Of a stretch of 64,000 nucleotides of DNA, positions 27,336 to 41,448 are shown in pieces. Each line of letters starts with the position of its first letter. The stretch's first letter is position 1. The notes beneath the pieces are model-generated. The model made no database searches. It saw only the letters and a program-made list of their open reading frames with translations, and had not been told where the DNA came from. Source of the stretch: Thermodesulfovibrio sp. Lineage in GTDB: Bacteria; Nitrospirota; Thermodesulfovibrionia; Thermodesulfovibrionales; Thermodesulfovibrionaceae. The DNA lies in assembly GCA_020725335.1 (NCBI GenBank), contig DYFF01000001.1, positions 1 to 64,000 on the forward strand, in the 5' to 3' direction. Position numbers and translations under genes: made by a program.

Positions 27336-28391
27336 ATGGAATGGTTATATTTGCATATGCCAATTTCAGGAGTTGATCTTTTCTGGCCTGGATTAGTCAT
27401 ATTGGGTTTAGGAGTTGGAATTTTAGGCGGCTTTTATGGAATGGGTGGAGCCTGGATGATAACTCCAGGACTTAATATTTTAGGCTTTCCAATGGCTTTT
27501 GCAATCGGAACAGATATTGCTCATATGGCTGGAAAATCGATTGTTTCTACTATAAGGCACGCTAAATTTGGAAATGTTGACTATCCTCTTGGTATTGCTA
27601 TGATGCTTGGAACAATGATAGGATTCGAAGTTGGTGCTCAGATAGTTATGTTCCTTGAGAGAATAGGTAAGGTTGACTTATATCTGCGTATTATATATCT
27701 TATTCTTCTTGCTTTTATTTTTGCAACGGTCTTACTTGATTATGCAAAAATAAAGAAAAAAGAGAGAATTGCAAAAGAGAGAGGTGAGCAATTAGATAAG
27801 TTAGCAAGTGGTGTTACATGGTATAAAACCCTTCATAAAATCAAAATTCCTCCAGTTATGAACTTTAAAGAAGCTCAAATTAGAGTTTCCATATGGTTAC
27901 CAATGATTGTAGGTTTTGCCACAGGAGTTATAGCAGGTCTTCTCGGAATTGGTGGTGGTTTAATAAGAATGCCTGCCTTAATATATCTTGTTGGCTGTCC
28001 AACTCACGTTGCCGTAGGAACAGACCTTTTTGAAGTTATGATATCAGGTCTTTATGGTACCTTTACCTATACATGGAAAGGTAGGACAGAACTTTTAGCT
28101 GTCTTTGTAATGCTTATTGGAGCTGGTATAGGTGCACAGTTTGGTGCTGTTGCAACAAAATACTTTAAAGGAATCATAATAAGAGTGCTCTTTGGTTCCG
28201 CAGTTTGTATTGCTGCCTTATCAATTGGACAAAAACTCATTGCAAGAGTATACGATATAAAATGGTTAGATGATGTTTCTACGGTTACAATTCTTGGCGG
28301 TCTGTCAATCTTAATGGTTATAATTGTTGTTAAAGCAATTATTGGAATGAGACAAGAAGTTCAGATGAAGAAAATGGGACAATCATCATAA
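27336..28391 (+). CDS. TauE/SafE family sulfite exporter-like permease
   Basis: A 351-residue polytopic protein of the TauE/SafE family. It has two homologous halves, each with a Gly-rich signature: GILGGFYGMGGAWMITPGL near the N-terminus and GVIAGLLGIGGGLIRMPAL in the middle. A cytoplasmic Lys-rich loop (about 130-170) divides the halves. The ribosome site AAAGGAGGGTAATAT is strong. The family exports or imports sulfite, sulfoacetate and related anions. In a sulfite-metabolising genome 3 kb from dsrP, a sulfur-anion role is attractive but not shown. Confidence 0.88.
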   Translation: MEWLYLHMPISGVDLFWPGLVILGLGVGILGGFYGMGGAWMITPGLNILGFPMAFAIGTDIAHMAGKSIVSTIRHAKFGNVDYPLGIAMMLGTMIGFEVGAQIVMFLERIGKVDLYLRIIYLILLAFIFATVLLDYAKIKKKERIAKERGEQLDKLASGVTWYKTLHKIKIPPVMNFKEAQIRVSIWLPMIVGFATGVIAGLLGIGGGLIRMPALIYLVGCPTHVAVGTDLFEVMISGLYGTFTYTWKGRTELLAVFVMLIGAGIGAQFGAVATKYFKGIIIRVLFGSAVCIAALSIGQKLIARVYDIKWLDDVSTVTILGGLSILMVIIVVKAIIGMRQEVQMKKMGQSS

Positions 28392-28407
28392 TTAAGGAGG
28401 GAAAGAT

Positions 28408-29040
28408 ATGGCTATATCATGGAAACACGCAACAGGTATAGAAAAAGTTTTGTATATCTATTTTGTTCTCACATTTATTGGTGCAATAATAGCGTTATTA
28501 GCTCTGCATCCTAAAGAGTTTGGAAAGGTAGACCAGGGTAGAGTTATTGCTTATGACAAACAAAAAGGATTGGTAACCTTAATCTCTGACTCAAAACAAG
28601 ATTTTAGAAATCCTGATTATAACACTTTACCCCCACATGTATATAAAGTTCCTGATGACCCCGACCATATGGGACCTGAACCTACAGTAGGAAAGAGAAT
28701 GAAACTTGATCTTGAAAAAAATTTAATTGTTATTTTTGATGATGCAACCCAAAACTTCCTAAATATTCCTATTGAAGTAGTGGAAAAGAAAACAGGTATA
28801 AAGAGAGATAATCCTTTGGTTGCTGGGAAAAAATTCCCCATTATTGACAAAGAGAAAAAGACTGTAACCGTTTACTCAGCAAGGCAACAACTTCTTGCAA
28901 CATTTAAAGTTCCTGAGGAACATATTAATCGTCCACCTGAAACATGGATTGCAGGTGATGAAGTTCGTATTTACTACAGAGAACCTGGTAAGGCTCACAA
29001 ATTTATGAATATATCTAAAACAGATATATACAAAAAATAG
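28408..29040 (+). CDS. Membrane-anchored protein of unknown function, TauE operon
   Basis: A 210-residue protein. One transmembrane helix near the N-terminus (about 14-34, YIYFVLTFIGAIIALLAL) is followed by a soluble, probably periplasmic part. That part has two beta-rich segments, GRVIAYDKQKGLVTLISDS and FPIIDKEKKTVTVYSARQQL. I do not recognise a characterised family. It lies 17 bases after the permease with its own AAGGAGGG ribosome site and is closed by a terminator, so it is the last gene of the uspA operon and a likely partner of the permease. Confidence 0.7.
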   Translation: MAISWKHATGIEKVLYIYFVLTFIGAIIALLALHPKEFGKVDQGRVIAYDKQKGLVTLISDSKQDFRNPDYNTLPPHVYKVPDDPDHMGPEPTVGKRMKLDLEKNLIVIFDDATQNFLNIPIEVVEKKTGIKRDNPLVAGKKFPIIDKEKKTVTVYSARQQLLATFKVPEEHINRPPETWIAGDEVRIYYREPGKAHKFMNISKTDIYKK

Positions 29041-29047
29041 CCTTCTA

Positions 29048-29077
29048 TAAGCCCCCATTAAAAATGATGGGGGCTTA
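29048..29077 (+). terminator. Intrinsic terminator after the uspA-tauE operon
   Basis: Stem TAAGCCCCCAT (29048-29058) pairs perfectly with ATGGGGGCTTA (29067-29077) around an 8-base loop. It is followed by a T-rich TTCTTCATTTTAT tail. It lies 8 bases after the preceding stop codon. Confidence 0.85.
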
Positions 29078-29112
29078 TTCTTCATTTTATCGGAAAGGGG
29101 AAACACTAAGGC

Positions 29113-30204
29113 GTGAACCGTAGAAATATTATTATTCTTGTTATTTTTAACCTTATAATTCTTGCAGAGTTAATCTTTAGTCTCTATCAAGCAAGCAAAG
29201 ACCCTGAAAATGTAACTTTAATTTTTGTTCAGTATTTTATACTTTTAATAATTCCAACATTTATATTCGGAAGAATTATTCTTAAAAAGCTCGTTAAAAG
29301 ACAGGTTGAGGATTCTTCACAACTAATTACTCCAGAGTCAGAAGAACAAAAGGCACTATATGCTCAACTTAATGAAAAGGAAGAATTATTTAAAGATTCA
29401 GCAGTATTACAAAAACCATCAAGCATTAAAAGTATAATCCGAAAAAGAGCTCTTTTAGGTAAATTAGGATTATTATTTATTATCATGATGGCTGTTTCTT
29501 TTCTTGACGGATGTGTTAATAGACTTTTACATCCTATGAATTTAGTAAATATTTTACCTGGACAATCTATTAATGTTAATGCCCCCTTAGAAAAGAAAGT
29601 AAGCGATGTAAAGGATCTTTCTTATACTTCTACATCAGACATGGTCAAACTTCAATTTGACTCAATTTATTCAGGCTTTTGGGTAGGAGGAACGGAATGG
29701 AGAGGTGTATTAACAGTTGATTCTAATATTAAACCAGGTGAATATAAGTTAACAATCAATATTAAAGGAAGTGATTCTAAAAAACCTTTTGTATTTATTG
29801 TTAGAGTGCACGAAAATATGACAGATTTAAATAAAAGCTCTATGTCACTAATTACAAGAGCTACAGGGATTTCACCATGGATAGTTTTTGGATCTTCTAT
29901 TTTATTAATAGTTATGGTAATTATTATTATGCTAAAGCTTTCAAATAAAATAGAGTTTATTTTGCTTCAAAATGGACAAGCTGAAGTTTTCTTTGTCAGA
30001 AAAAATGAATTTGTAACAGAAATAGCCTTTGGTTTAGGCAAAAAAAATAATATTAAGCCAGGAGACGTTTTAAATATTTATACAGAGAAAGGAACACCAG
30101 TAGGAAAAGTTATTGTTCAAAAGTCAACAGAAGAAAATTCAATTGGCATTGTAAAGGCAGAATATAATGTTAAACCCGGATTTATTGTTGCTGTACAAAG
30201 ATAG
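29113..30204 (+). CDS. Multi-pass membrane protein of unknown function
   Basis: A 363-residue protein starting with GTG after a GGAAAGGGG ribosome site. It has two N-terminal hydrophobic helices (about 5-25 and 35-58), then a charged cytoplasmic stretch. A third helix (about 118-140) is followed by an extracytoplasmic beta-rich domain (about 145-245; SGFWVGGTEWRGVLTVDS). A fourth helix (about 252-274) leads into a C-terminal domain (FVTEIAFGLGKKNNIKPGDV) with a beta-barrel-like look. No family recognised. Its 3' end overlaps kdsB tail to tail by 23 bases. Confidence 0.65.
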   Translation: MNRRNIIILVIFNLIILAELIFSLYQASKDPENVTLIFVQYFILLIIPTFIFGRIILKKLVKRQVEDSSQLITPESEEQKALYAQLNEKEELFKDSAVLQKPSSIKSIIRKRALLGKLGLLFIIMMAVSFLDGCVNRLLHPMNLVNILPGQSINVNAPLEKKVSDVKDLSYTSTSDMVKLQFDSIYSGFWVGGTEWRGVLTVDSNIKPGEYKLTINIKGSDSKKPFVFIVRVHENMTDLNKSSMSLITRATGISPWIVFGSSILLIVMVIIIMLKLSNKIEFILLQNGQAEVFFVRKNEFVTEIAFGLGKKNNIKPGDVLNIYTEKGTPVGKVIVQKSTEENSIGIVKAEYNVKPGFIVAVQR

Positions 30205-30958
30205 AGAACAGTTTCTCCGCAGTATTTAGATCTTCTGGTGTATCTATTCCAAAAGAATCAAATTTAGTTATACCTACTTTAATTTTTATACCGTTTTCAA
30301 GAGCTCTTAATTGCTCTAAAGCTTCTATTTTTTCAAGTGTTGACTGAGGAAGATTGACAAAATTTTTAAGAATTTTTAATGTATAGCCATAAATTCCAAT
30401 ATGTTTATACATAAAGTTATGATGAGAAAAACCCTTTATGAACTTTTCTCTGTCAAAGGGAATAGGACTACGTGAAAAATAAAGAGCATATCCATTTGTA
30501 TCAAAAACTACCTTAACAATGTTAGGATTTAAAAAATCTTCTTCTTTTTCAATCTGCTTTGAAAGAGTACCTATTAAGTTATCTTCACTTTTCATTAAAT
30601 TTATTAGTTGATCAATCATTTCACCTTTAATGAGAGGTTCATCTCCTTGTAGATTTATTATGATTGAGCTTTCTTGTAAATTATATCCTTCCTTTAATAA
30701 CTTATCAACTGCCTCAGCAATTCTGTCTGTTCCAGAAGGATGATTAGAAGATGTCATTATAGCTTTTCCACCAAAGGATTCTACAGTATGTAAAATTCTA
30801 CTGTCATCAGTAGCTACAAAAACATCATCTATTAATTTCGAGGATTTTGCTCTTTCATAAACATGTTGAATTATTGGTTTATTTTTAAGAATAGCAAGAG
30901 GTTTTCCAGGAAATCTTGTAGAACCATATCTTGCAGGAATTAGACAGATAGTAACCAT
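30182..30958 (-). CDS. kdsB: 3-deoxy-manno-octulosonate cytidylyltransferase (CMP-Kdo synthetase)
   Basis: A 258-residue nucleotidyltransferase that activates Kdo for LPS inner-core synthesis. The N-terminal signature is LIPARYGSTRFPGKPLA, followed by NLQGDEPLI (metal-binding Asp) and YKHIGIYGYTLKIL. The length fits KdsB. It diverges from lnt with 32 bases between starts. Together with msbA and lpxL-like genes it confirms a Kdo-containing outer membrane. Confidence 0.96.
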   Translation of the reverse strand: MVTICLIPARYGSTRFPGKPLAILKNKPIIQHVYERAKSSKLIDDVFVATDDSRILHTVESFGGKAIMTSSNHPSGTDRIAEAVDKLLKEGYNLQESSIIINLQGDEPLIKGEMIDQLINLMKSEDNLIGTLSKQIEKEEDFLNPNIVKVVFDTNGYALYFSRSPIPFDREKFIKGFSHHNFMYKHIGIYGYTLKILKNFVNLPQSTLEKIEALEQLRALENGIKIKVGITKFDSFGIDTPEDLNTAEKLFSIFVQQQ

Positions 30959-30990
30959 AACATTGACAATTATGATAACATAAATATCTA

Positions 30991-32580
30991 ATGCTTTTAC
31001 CAGATTTTATAAAAGAAGCTCCAAATTATATTTTTAATATTATAAAAAAATATTTCCTTTGTTTTTTATCATCAATTTTATTAATACTCAGCTTCGCTCC
31101 TTTTGATTTTTTTTTCCTCTCTTGGGTAAGTTTTTTACCATTTTTCTTTTTCCTATATAATGCGAAAGATTATAAAACTGTTGTAAAAGGCGGATTTCTT
31201 TTCGGTTTTATATATTTTTTAGGTAATACTTATTGGATTTATCATTCTCTTTACTTTTACGGCTCTGTCCCTCTACTGGTGAGTTACTCAGTTGTAATTC
31301 TTTTAGCAATTTATCTTGCCCTTTATCCTCTTACTTTTTCACTTCTTTATAAGAATTTACTTAAAAATAATCTTCCAACCTCTCTTTATGCTCCTTTTCT
31401 GTGGGTTTCTCTTGAGGTTTTAAGAACTTATCTTTTAACTGGATTTCCATGGGCATTGATAGGATATAGTCAATATAAATTTATTTTAATATCTCAAATT
31501 GCTGATATAACAGGAATTTACGGAGTTTCTTATTTAATTATCCTTTTTAACTGTTTTATTTTCGATATTTTAATTTTTAGAAGGCAAAAACTTATTTATC
31601 CCCTTTTACCTTACTATACAATAATTTCGAGCACTATTTTAGTTTTAATAATTTTTACTATTTCAATTCTTTATGGATTTAAAAAATTAAATGAAGATGA
31701 AATTAATAATAATGTAAATGTGGCAATAGTTCAAGGAAGCATACCTCAAAATGAAAAATGGGATTATAAAAAAGTTGAAGAAATTTTTAATATCTACAAA
31801 AATCTCACATTACAAAGTAAGCAATATAATCCAAATCTTATTGTATGGCCAGAAACTGCTTTGCCTTTTGTTTTTGAAAAAAATAAATATTTTACATCAG
31901 AACTTATCAATTTTATTAAGGAAGAAAGTATATATCTTCTTTTTGGAAGTATAATGGAAAGAAATAAAGATAAATATACTAATAGTGCATTACTAATTGA
32001 TCCAAATGGAGTTACCGCCTATTATTATGATAAAATACATTTAGTACCTTTTGGTGAATATGTACCTTTACGAAAAATTCTATTTTTCATTGACAAACTG
32101 ACAGTTGGCATCGGAGATTACCAAGAAGGTGAAGGTTATAATGTGGCAATTACTCCTTTTGGAAGATTTGCTACTTTAATATGCTATGAAAGTATTTTCC
32201 CTGGACAAGTAAGAAAATTTTATCAAAAAGGTGGTAATTTTATTGTAAATATTACTAATGATGGATGGTTTGGAAATACATCAGGACCCTATCAGCATTT
32301 TTCAATGTCTGTTTTTCGAGCAATAGAAAATAGAAAACCCTTAGTAAGAGCTGCTAATTCAGGTATTTCAGGTTTTATAGATAGTAAAGGTAGAATTATA
32401 AGAAAAACAAAATTATTTGAGAGGACTTACTTAATAGAAAATATAAAAATTAATGATAAGATGAGCTTTTATACCAAATATGGCGACATATTTGCATATA
32501 TATGTGTTGTAATTTCATTAATATTTATATTTGGAAATATAAATATTGGAGGTAAAAGATGGTTACATCTGAGGATTTAA
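30991..32580 (+). CDS. lnt: Apolipoprotein N-acyltransferase
   Basis: A 529-residue inner-membrane enzyme that adds the third acyl chain to lipoproteins. The N-terminal half has several transmembrane helices. The periplasmic nitrilase-like domain holds the catalytic triad Glu in IVWPETALPF, Lys in YDKIHLVPFGEY and Cys in LICYESIFPG, and a C-terminal helix re-enters the membrane. Substrates in this window would include Pal, CpoB and FlgH. The last 22 bases overlap the start of prfB. Confidence 0.95.
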   Translation: MLLPDFIKEAPNYIFNIIKKYFLCFLSSILLILSFAPFDFFFLSWVSFLPFFFFLYNAKDYKTVVKGGFLFGFIYFLGNTYWIYHSLYFYGSVPLLVSYSVVILLAIYLALYPLTFSLLYKNLLKNNLPTSLYAPFLWVSLEVLRTYLLTGFPWALIGYSQYKFILISQIADITGIYGVSYLIILFNCFIFDILIFRRQKLIYPLLPYYTIISSTILVLIIFTISILYGFKKLNEDEINNNVNVAIVQGSIPQNEKWDYKKVEEIFNIYKNLTLQSKQYNPNLIVWPETALPFVFEKNKYFTSELINFIKEESIYLLFGSIMERNKDKYTNSALLIDPNGVTAYYYDKIHLVPFGEYVPLRKILFFIDKLTVGIGDYQEGEGYNVAITPFGRFATLICYESIFPGQVRKFYQKGGNFIVNITNDGWFGNTSGPYQHFSMSVFRAIENRKPLVRAANSGISGFIDSKGRIIRKTKLFERTYLIENIKINDKMSFYTKYGDIFAYICVVISLIFIFGNINIGGKRWLHLRI

Positions 32581-33672
32581 AGGTAAATTTAAAGGATTTA
32601 AGAGAAAAAATATTCTCCTTAAGAGGTTGTCTTTGAAATAGACAATCTAAAGGATAGATTGCGTGTTTTGGAGGAAGAACTACAAAAAGAAGAGATATGG
32701 CAAGATTTAGAAAAAATAAAGGAGATACAAAAGGAAAAAAATAAAATTTTAGAAATTATAGAGCCTATTGAAGACATAACAAATCATTTTTTATATCTTG
32801 AACAAGCTTTCGAAATTGCAGAATCAGAAGATGAAGGTTATCTTCTTTTAAAGGATTTAGAGACAGATTTAGATAAAATAAAAAATCAATTTGAAAAGCT
32901 TGAGCTTAAACTTCTTCTGAATGGTGAGCATGATAAAAATAATGCGATAGTTTCAATTCATCCAGGAGCAGGAGGTACAGAGAGTCAAGACTGGGCAGAA
33001 ATTCTTATGCGTATGTATTTTAGATGGGCAGAAAAAAAAGGTTATAAAGTTCAGATTATTGATTTACAATCAGGAGAAGAAGCTGGGATTAAAGATGTTA
33101 CTTTTACTGTTGAAGGTCCTTATGCTTACGGATATCTTAAATCTGAGGCAGGAGTTCATAGACTTGTGAGAGTTTCACCTTTTGATGCTAATAAAAGAAG
33201 ACATACTTCCTTTGCTGCTGTTCATATTTGTCCTGAAATAGAAGATAATATTCAAATTGATATTAAAGAAGAAGATTTAAGAGTAGATACGTTTAGAGCA
33301 TCTGGAGCAGGAGGACAGCATGTTAATAAAGTTTCATCAGCTGTAAGAATTGTTCACATTCCTACAGGAATAGTAGTTAGTTGCCAAACAGAGAGGTCTC
33401 AACATAGAAATAGAGAACTTGCAATGAAGATACTAAAGTCTAAACTTTATGCTTTAATTGAAAAAGAAAAAGAAGAAAAGATGAAAGCTTTAACAGGAGA
33501 TAAGAAAAATATTGCTTGGGGTAGTCAGATTAGGTCTTATATTTTACATCCTTATAGATTGATTAAAGATCATCGTACAGAAATAGAAGTTTTTAATGTA
33601 GAACAAGTTTTAGATGGAGATATAGATATTTTTATTGAAGCTTATTTAAAAAAATACAATACTTTGTCTTAA
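32559..33672 (+). CDS. prfB: Peptide chain release factor 2 with programmed +1 frameshift
   Basis: Frame 0 starts at ATG 32559 behind GGAGGT (32548-32553) and reads 25 codons ending GCL. It then meets TGA at 32634-32636 in the classic CTT-TGA slippery site, with AGAGGT (32622-32627) as upstream stimulatory Shine-Dalgarno element. Skipping T 32634 continues EIDNLKDRLRVLEEEL and onward, giving about 370 residues, the normal RF2 length. The product has the stop-decoding SPF tripeptide (VSPFDANKRRH) and the catalytic GGQ (ASGAGGQHVNKV). It therefore terminates at UGA/UAA and controls its own synthesis through the shift. It overlaps lnt by 22 bases. Confidence 0.97.
32622..32636 (+). promoter_or_regulatory. 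prfB recoding signal
   Basis: AGAGGT Shine-Dalgarno-like element (32622-32627), slippery CTT (32631-32633) and in-frame TGA (32634-32636), in the spacing of the E. coli prfB autoregulatory site. The downstream frame is restored exactly by one-base skipping. Confidence 0.95.
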
Positions 33673-34003
33673 ATTTTTATATTTATTAGAAGTATTATTT
33701 GTGTTGTATTTTTTGTTAAATTGTCAAAAATTATTTGTTTTATAAAGAGTTATACTGTTAATTTTTTTAGTTAATTATTTACAGATTTTACATTTAAGTT
33801 AGCTTTGAAATTTTTAATGTAGAAAATTTCTTAATTATTTACAACTTTTTAACAGTTTATTGCTGAGTTTATTAGTTATGGTTTATAATGAGATGGTTAA
33901 TTTTAATATCTTTATTTTTATCTTATTGAAAAATATAGATTTTTTGATTTAACAAGGTTTTAACAGAAAAGTTTTTAACAAATGTTTAAAAGTTGTTGAA
34001 AAA
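33673..34003. other. Extremely AT-rich gap before dnaA, candidate oriC
   Basis: A 331-base non-coding stretch, almost all A/T. The 13-base word TTAATTATTTACA occurs twice in direct orientation (33771-33783, 33831-33843), exactly 60 bases apart. Each includes TTATTTACA, one mismatch from the DnaA box TTATCCACA. Several TTTAACA words (for example near 33950-33980) lie closer to dnaA. Adjacency to dnaA-dnaN-gyrB and the AT content fit an origin, but no exact DnaA box is present. dnaA has no evident ribosome site here. Confidence 0.5.
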
Positions 34004-35323
34004 ATGGAAGAATTAAATAAAATGTGGCAAAAAGTTTTAGAAATAATACAGCAAAAAGTGGGGGAGTCTACTTTTAATCTATGGTTTGCTCCTATTAAAC
34101 TTATAAGCATAAAAGGTTCTGAAGTTTTTATTGAAATTCCAAACAGATTTTTTAAAGATTGGATAGAAGATAATTTTCCATCGCTTATAAGAGATTCTTT
34201 TCAAGAAATAATGGGTACTCAATATATCGTGAATTATGTTATAAGTGGAAAAGAGCCAGAGCAGTTTTTTATTGAAGAGAAGAGAAAAATTGTAAAAAGA
34301 GGTAATCTCAACCCTAAATATACTTTTGATACCTTTGTAGTTGGACCGTCAAACCAGTTTGCCCATGCTGCAGCTTTTAGAGTTGCAGAAAATCCAGGCT
34401 TTGCATACAATCCTCTTTTTATTTATGGGGGGGTTGGTTTAGGTAAAACTCATCTTATAAATGCTATAGGTAATTTTATTTTGGATAAAAAACCTGAGTT
34501 AAATGTTTGCTATATCTCTTCAGAACAGTTTACTGGAGAATTTGTTTCTGCAATAAGACATGAAAAAATGCCTGAATTTAGAGCAAAATACAGAAATGTT
34601 GATGTTTTTTTAGTAGATGACATTCAATTTATAGCAGGCAAAGACTCTACCCAAGAGGAGTTTTTTCACACTTTTAATGAGCTTTATACCAAACAAAAGC
34701 AGATAGTAGTATCAAGCGATAGACCTCCAATGGAAATTTCCGATATAACTGACAGGCTTCGTTCAAGATTTGGAATGGGATTAATAGCAGATATCCAGCC
34801 TCCTGAAATTGAGACAAGATTGGCAATTTTATATAAAAAGGCAGAAAGAGAGGGAATAATTCTACCTGAAGATGTGGCATATTTTATAGCTTCTCGTGTA
34901 AAGTCAAACGTAAGAGAGTTAGAAGGCTCGCTAATTAAGCTTTGTGCATATGTTTCCCTGACCAAAACTCCCATAAATCTCGAAGTTGCTCAACATGTTT
35001 TAAAAGATTTACTTCCCGATGAAAATAAGCCTATTACAATAGATATTGTTCAGAAAATAGTATCTGAAACATTAGGAATTAAGGTACAAGACATTAGATC
35101 AAAAAAACGCACTAAAGAGATTTCAAATGCAAGAAAAATTGCTATGTATATTACTAAAAAACTCACAAATCTTTCCCTTACAGAAATAGGAAATGCCTTC
35201 GGAGGTAAAGATCATGCAACAGTAATTTATGCATGTAAACAAATTGATAAGGAAAAAGAGAAGGATGAGAATTTAAGCAGACTGATAGATAGTATTATAA
35301 GAAAATTACAGGGTAATAAATAA
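34004..35323 (+). CDS. dnaA: Chromosomal replication initiator DnaA
   Basis: A 439-residue AAA+ initiator. The N-terminal domain (about 1-90) is followed by the ATPase domain with Walker A GGVGLGKTHL and Walker B VFLVDDIQFIAGK. A long helix leads to the C-terminal DNA-binding domain bearing the DnaA signature FGGKDHATVIYACKQI. It melts oriC and loads the replicative helicase. The start at 34004 lacks a good ribosome site, and no alternative in-frame start is visible just upstream. It is followed 17 bases later by dnaN. Confidence 0.97.
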   Translation: MEELNKMWQKVLEIIQQKVGESTFNLWFAPIKLISIKGSEVFIEIPNRFFKDWIEDNFPSLIRDSFQEIMGTQYIVNYVISGKEPEQFFIEEKRKIVKRGNLNPKYTFDTFVVGPSNQFAHAAAFRVAENPGFAYNPLFIYGGVGLGKTHLINAIGNFILDKKPELNVCYISSEQFTGEFVSAIRHEKMPEFRAKYRNVDVFLVDDIQFIAGKDSTQEEFFHTFNELYTKQKQIVVSSDRPPMEISDITDRLRSRFGMGLIADIQPPEIETRLAILYKKAEREGIILPEDVAYFIASRVKSNVRELEGSLIKLCAYVSLTKTPINLEVAQHVLKDLLPDENKPITIDIVQKIVSETLGIKVQDIRSKKRTKEISNARKIAMYITKKLTNLSLTEIGNAFGGKDHATVIYACKQIDKEKEKDENLSRLIDSIIRKLQGNK

Positions 35324-35340
35324 AATTTAAGGAGGCAAAG

Positions 35341-36447
35341 ATGCACATAAGGCTAAAGAAAGAAATAATACAGCAAAAACTCTCAAAAATTCAAAATATT
35401 GTTGAAAAAAAAGGAATTATGCCTGTATTAAATCATTTTTTACTTGAAACAGATACTAATAGAGGATATATACTCGCAACAGACTTAGAAACCGCTGTAA
35501 AGCAGCCTTTGGAAATGGAGGTTTTAAGTTCAGGTAAGGCTTGTATAAATGCACGAAAATTTTATGAGATTGTAAAAGAATTAGAAGAGGAAATAGAGAT
35601 TCAATTATTGGATAACTGGATATTGATAAAAAGCGGAAGAACTAACTATAAATTAGCCACACTTAATCCAGATGAATTTCCTGTATGGCCTAAGATCGGT
35701 GATTCAACAAAGTTAAATTTATCAAGAGATTTCTTATTAACTGCTATAGAGAAAACTATTTATGCAGCTGGAGAGGCAGACGCGAGATATGTTCTAAATA
35801 GTTTACTTTTTCATATAAAAGACGGCAATGATTTTAGAGTAGTAGGTACAGATGGACACAGGTTAGCTGTATTCAAGGCAAAATTAGATGGAATAGAAGC
35901 ACTTGAAGAAAAGAAGGTAATTTTATCTAAGAAGTCATTGAATGAATTGAAAAAATTTCTTATCGATGCAGACTCTGTTATTTTTAACATTGGAAAAACA
36001 CATGTAATGTTTGAAATAGACGGAATAATTTTTCTTACAAGAATGATAGAAGGCAATTATCCTGATTACGAAGTTGTAATTCCTAAGCATAATGATAAAG
36101 TTGCTATTTTTGATAAAAGATTAATGATTTCCTCTCTCAGAAGAGTTTCTGTTTTAAGTAAAGAGAATCAAAATGCAGTAAAAATGGATTTTTCTGAAGA
36201 TTTAGTAATTTTGTCAGCTTCTGACCCTGAGATTGGAGAAGCAAAGGATGAGCTAACAATTGATTATCAATCTTCACCAATTCAGATAGGATTTAATGCT
36301 AAGTATTTGATGGAGGCATTTAGTGAAATAAGTTCTGATAGAGGAAAAATAACTATGAGTGAACCAGATAGGGCAGTTTATATTACTGATGCTGACGGTT
36401 CAGAACAGTTCAAGTATGAGTGCATTGTAATGCCTCTAAGATTATAG
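35341..36447 (+). CDS. dnaN: DNA polymerase III beta subunit (sliding clamp)
   Basis: A 368-residue clamp. Three repeated clamp domains of about 120 residues are visible, with GTDGHRLAV in domain 2 and the hydrophobic C-terminal CIVMPLRL end that closes the clamp. An AAGGAGGCAAAG ribosome site precedes the ATG. It follows dnaA in the common order, but recF, which usually comes next, is absent, and gyrB is the next gene 30 bases on. Confidence 0.96.
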   Translation: MHIRLKKEIIQQKLSKIQNIVEKKGIMPVLNHFLLETDTNRGYILATDLETAVKQPLEMEVLSSGKACINARKFYEIVKELEEEIEIQLLDNWILIKSGRTNYKLATLNPDEFPVWPKIGDSTKLNLSRDFLLTAIEKTIYAAGEADARYVLNSLLFHIKDGNDFRVVGTDGHRLAVFKAKLDGIEALEEKKVILSKKSLNELKKFLIDADSVIFNIGKTHVMFEIDGIIFLTRMIEGNYPDYEVVIPKHNDKVAIFDKRLMISSLRRVSVLSKENQNAVKMDFSEDLVILSASDPEIGEAKDELTIDYQSSPIQIGFNAKYLMEAFSEISSDRGKITMSEPDRAVYITDADGSEQFKYECIVMPLRL

Positions 36448-36474
36448 CCTTTAATTATAACGAAGAAAAGGTGA

Positions 36475-41181
<4,707 letters not shown>

Positions 41182-41185
<4 letters not shown>

Positions 41186-41448
41186 AGGAAGACAGTAAAA
41201 AAGCTATTGCATTGAAGTATGAACCTCAAAAAGACAAGGCACCTAAAATTGTAGCAAAGGGTAGAGGCTATATTGCTGATAAAATAGTAGAAATTGCAAA
41301 ACAGCACGGAGTTCCCTTAAAGGAAGACGAAGCACTTGTAGAAGTTTTATCAAAGCTGGATATATATGAAGAAATTCCTGTTGAGTTATATAAAGCAGTA
41401 GCGGAAATACTTGTATTTGTCTATAAAATTAAGAACAAGGTTATATAG
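41182..41448 (+). CDS. FlhB C-terminal paralogue (FlhX/YlqH, EscU-type switch fragment)
   Basis: An 88-residue protein matching only the cytoplasmic C-terminal domain of FlhB (AIALKYEPQKDKAPKIVAKG; PLKEDEALVEVLSKLDIYEE; AVAEILVFVYKI). It lacks the membrane region and the N-P-x-H autocleavage segment, beginning where cleaved FlhB would begin. The start at 41182 overlaps the FliK-like stop (ATGA), favouring it over the upstream start at 41146. Such paralogues can substitute for the FlhB C-domain in substrate switching. The gene overlaps trpC by one base. Confidence 0.85.
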
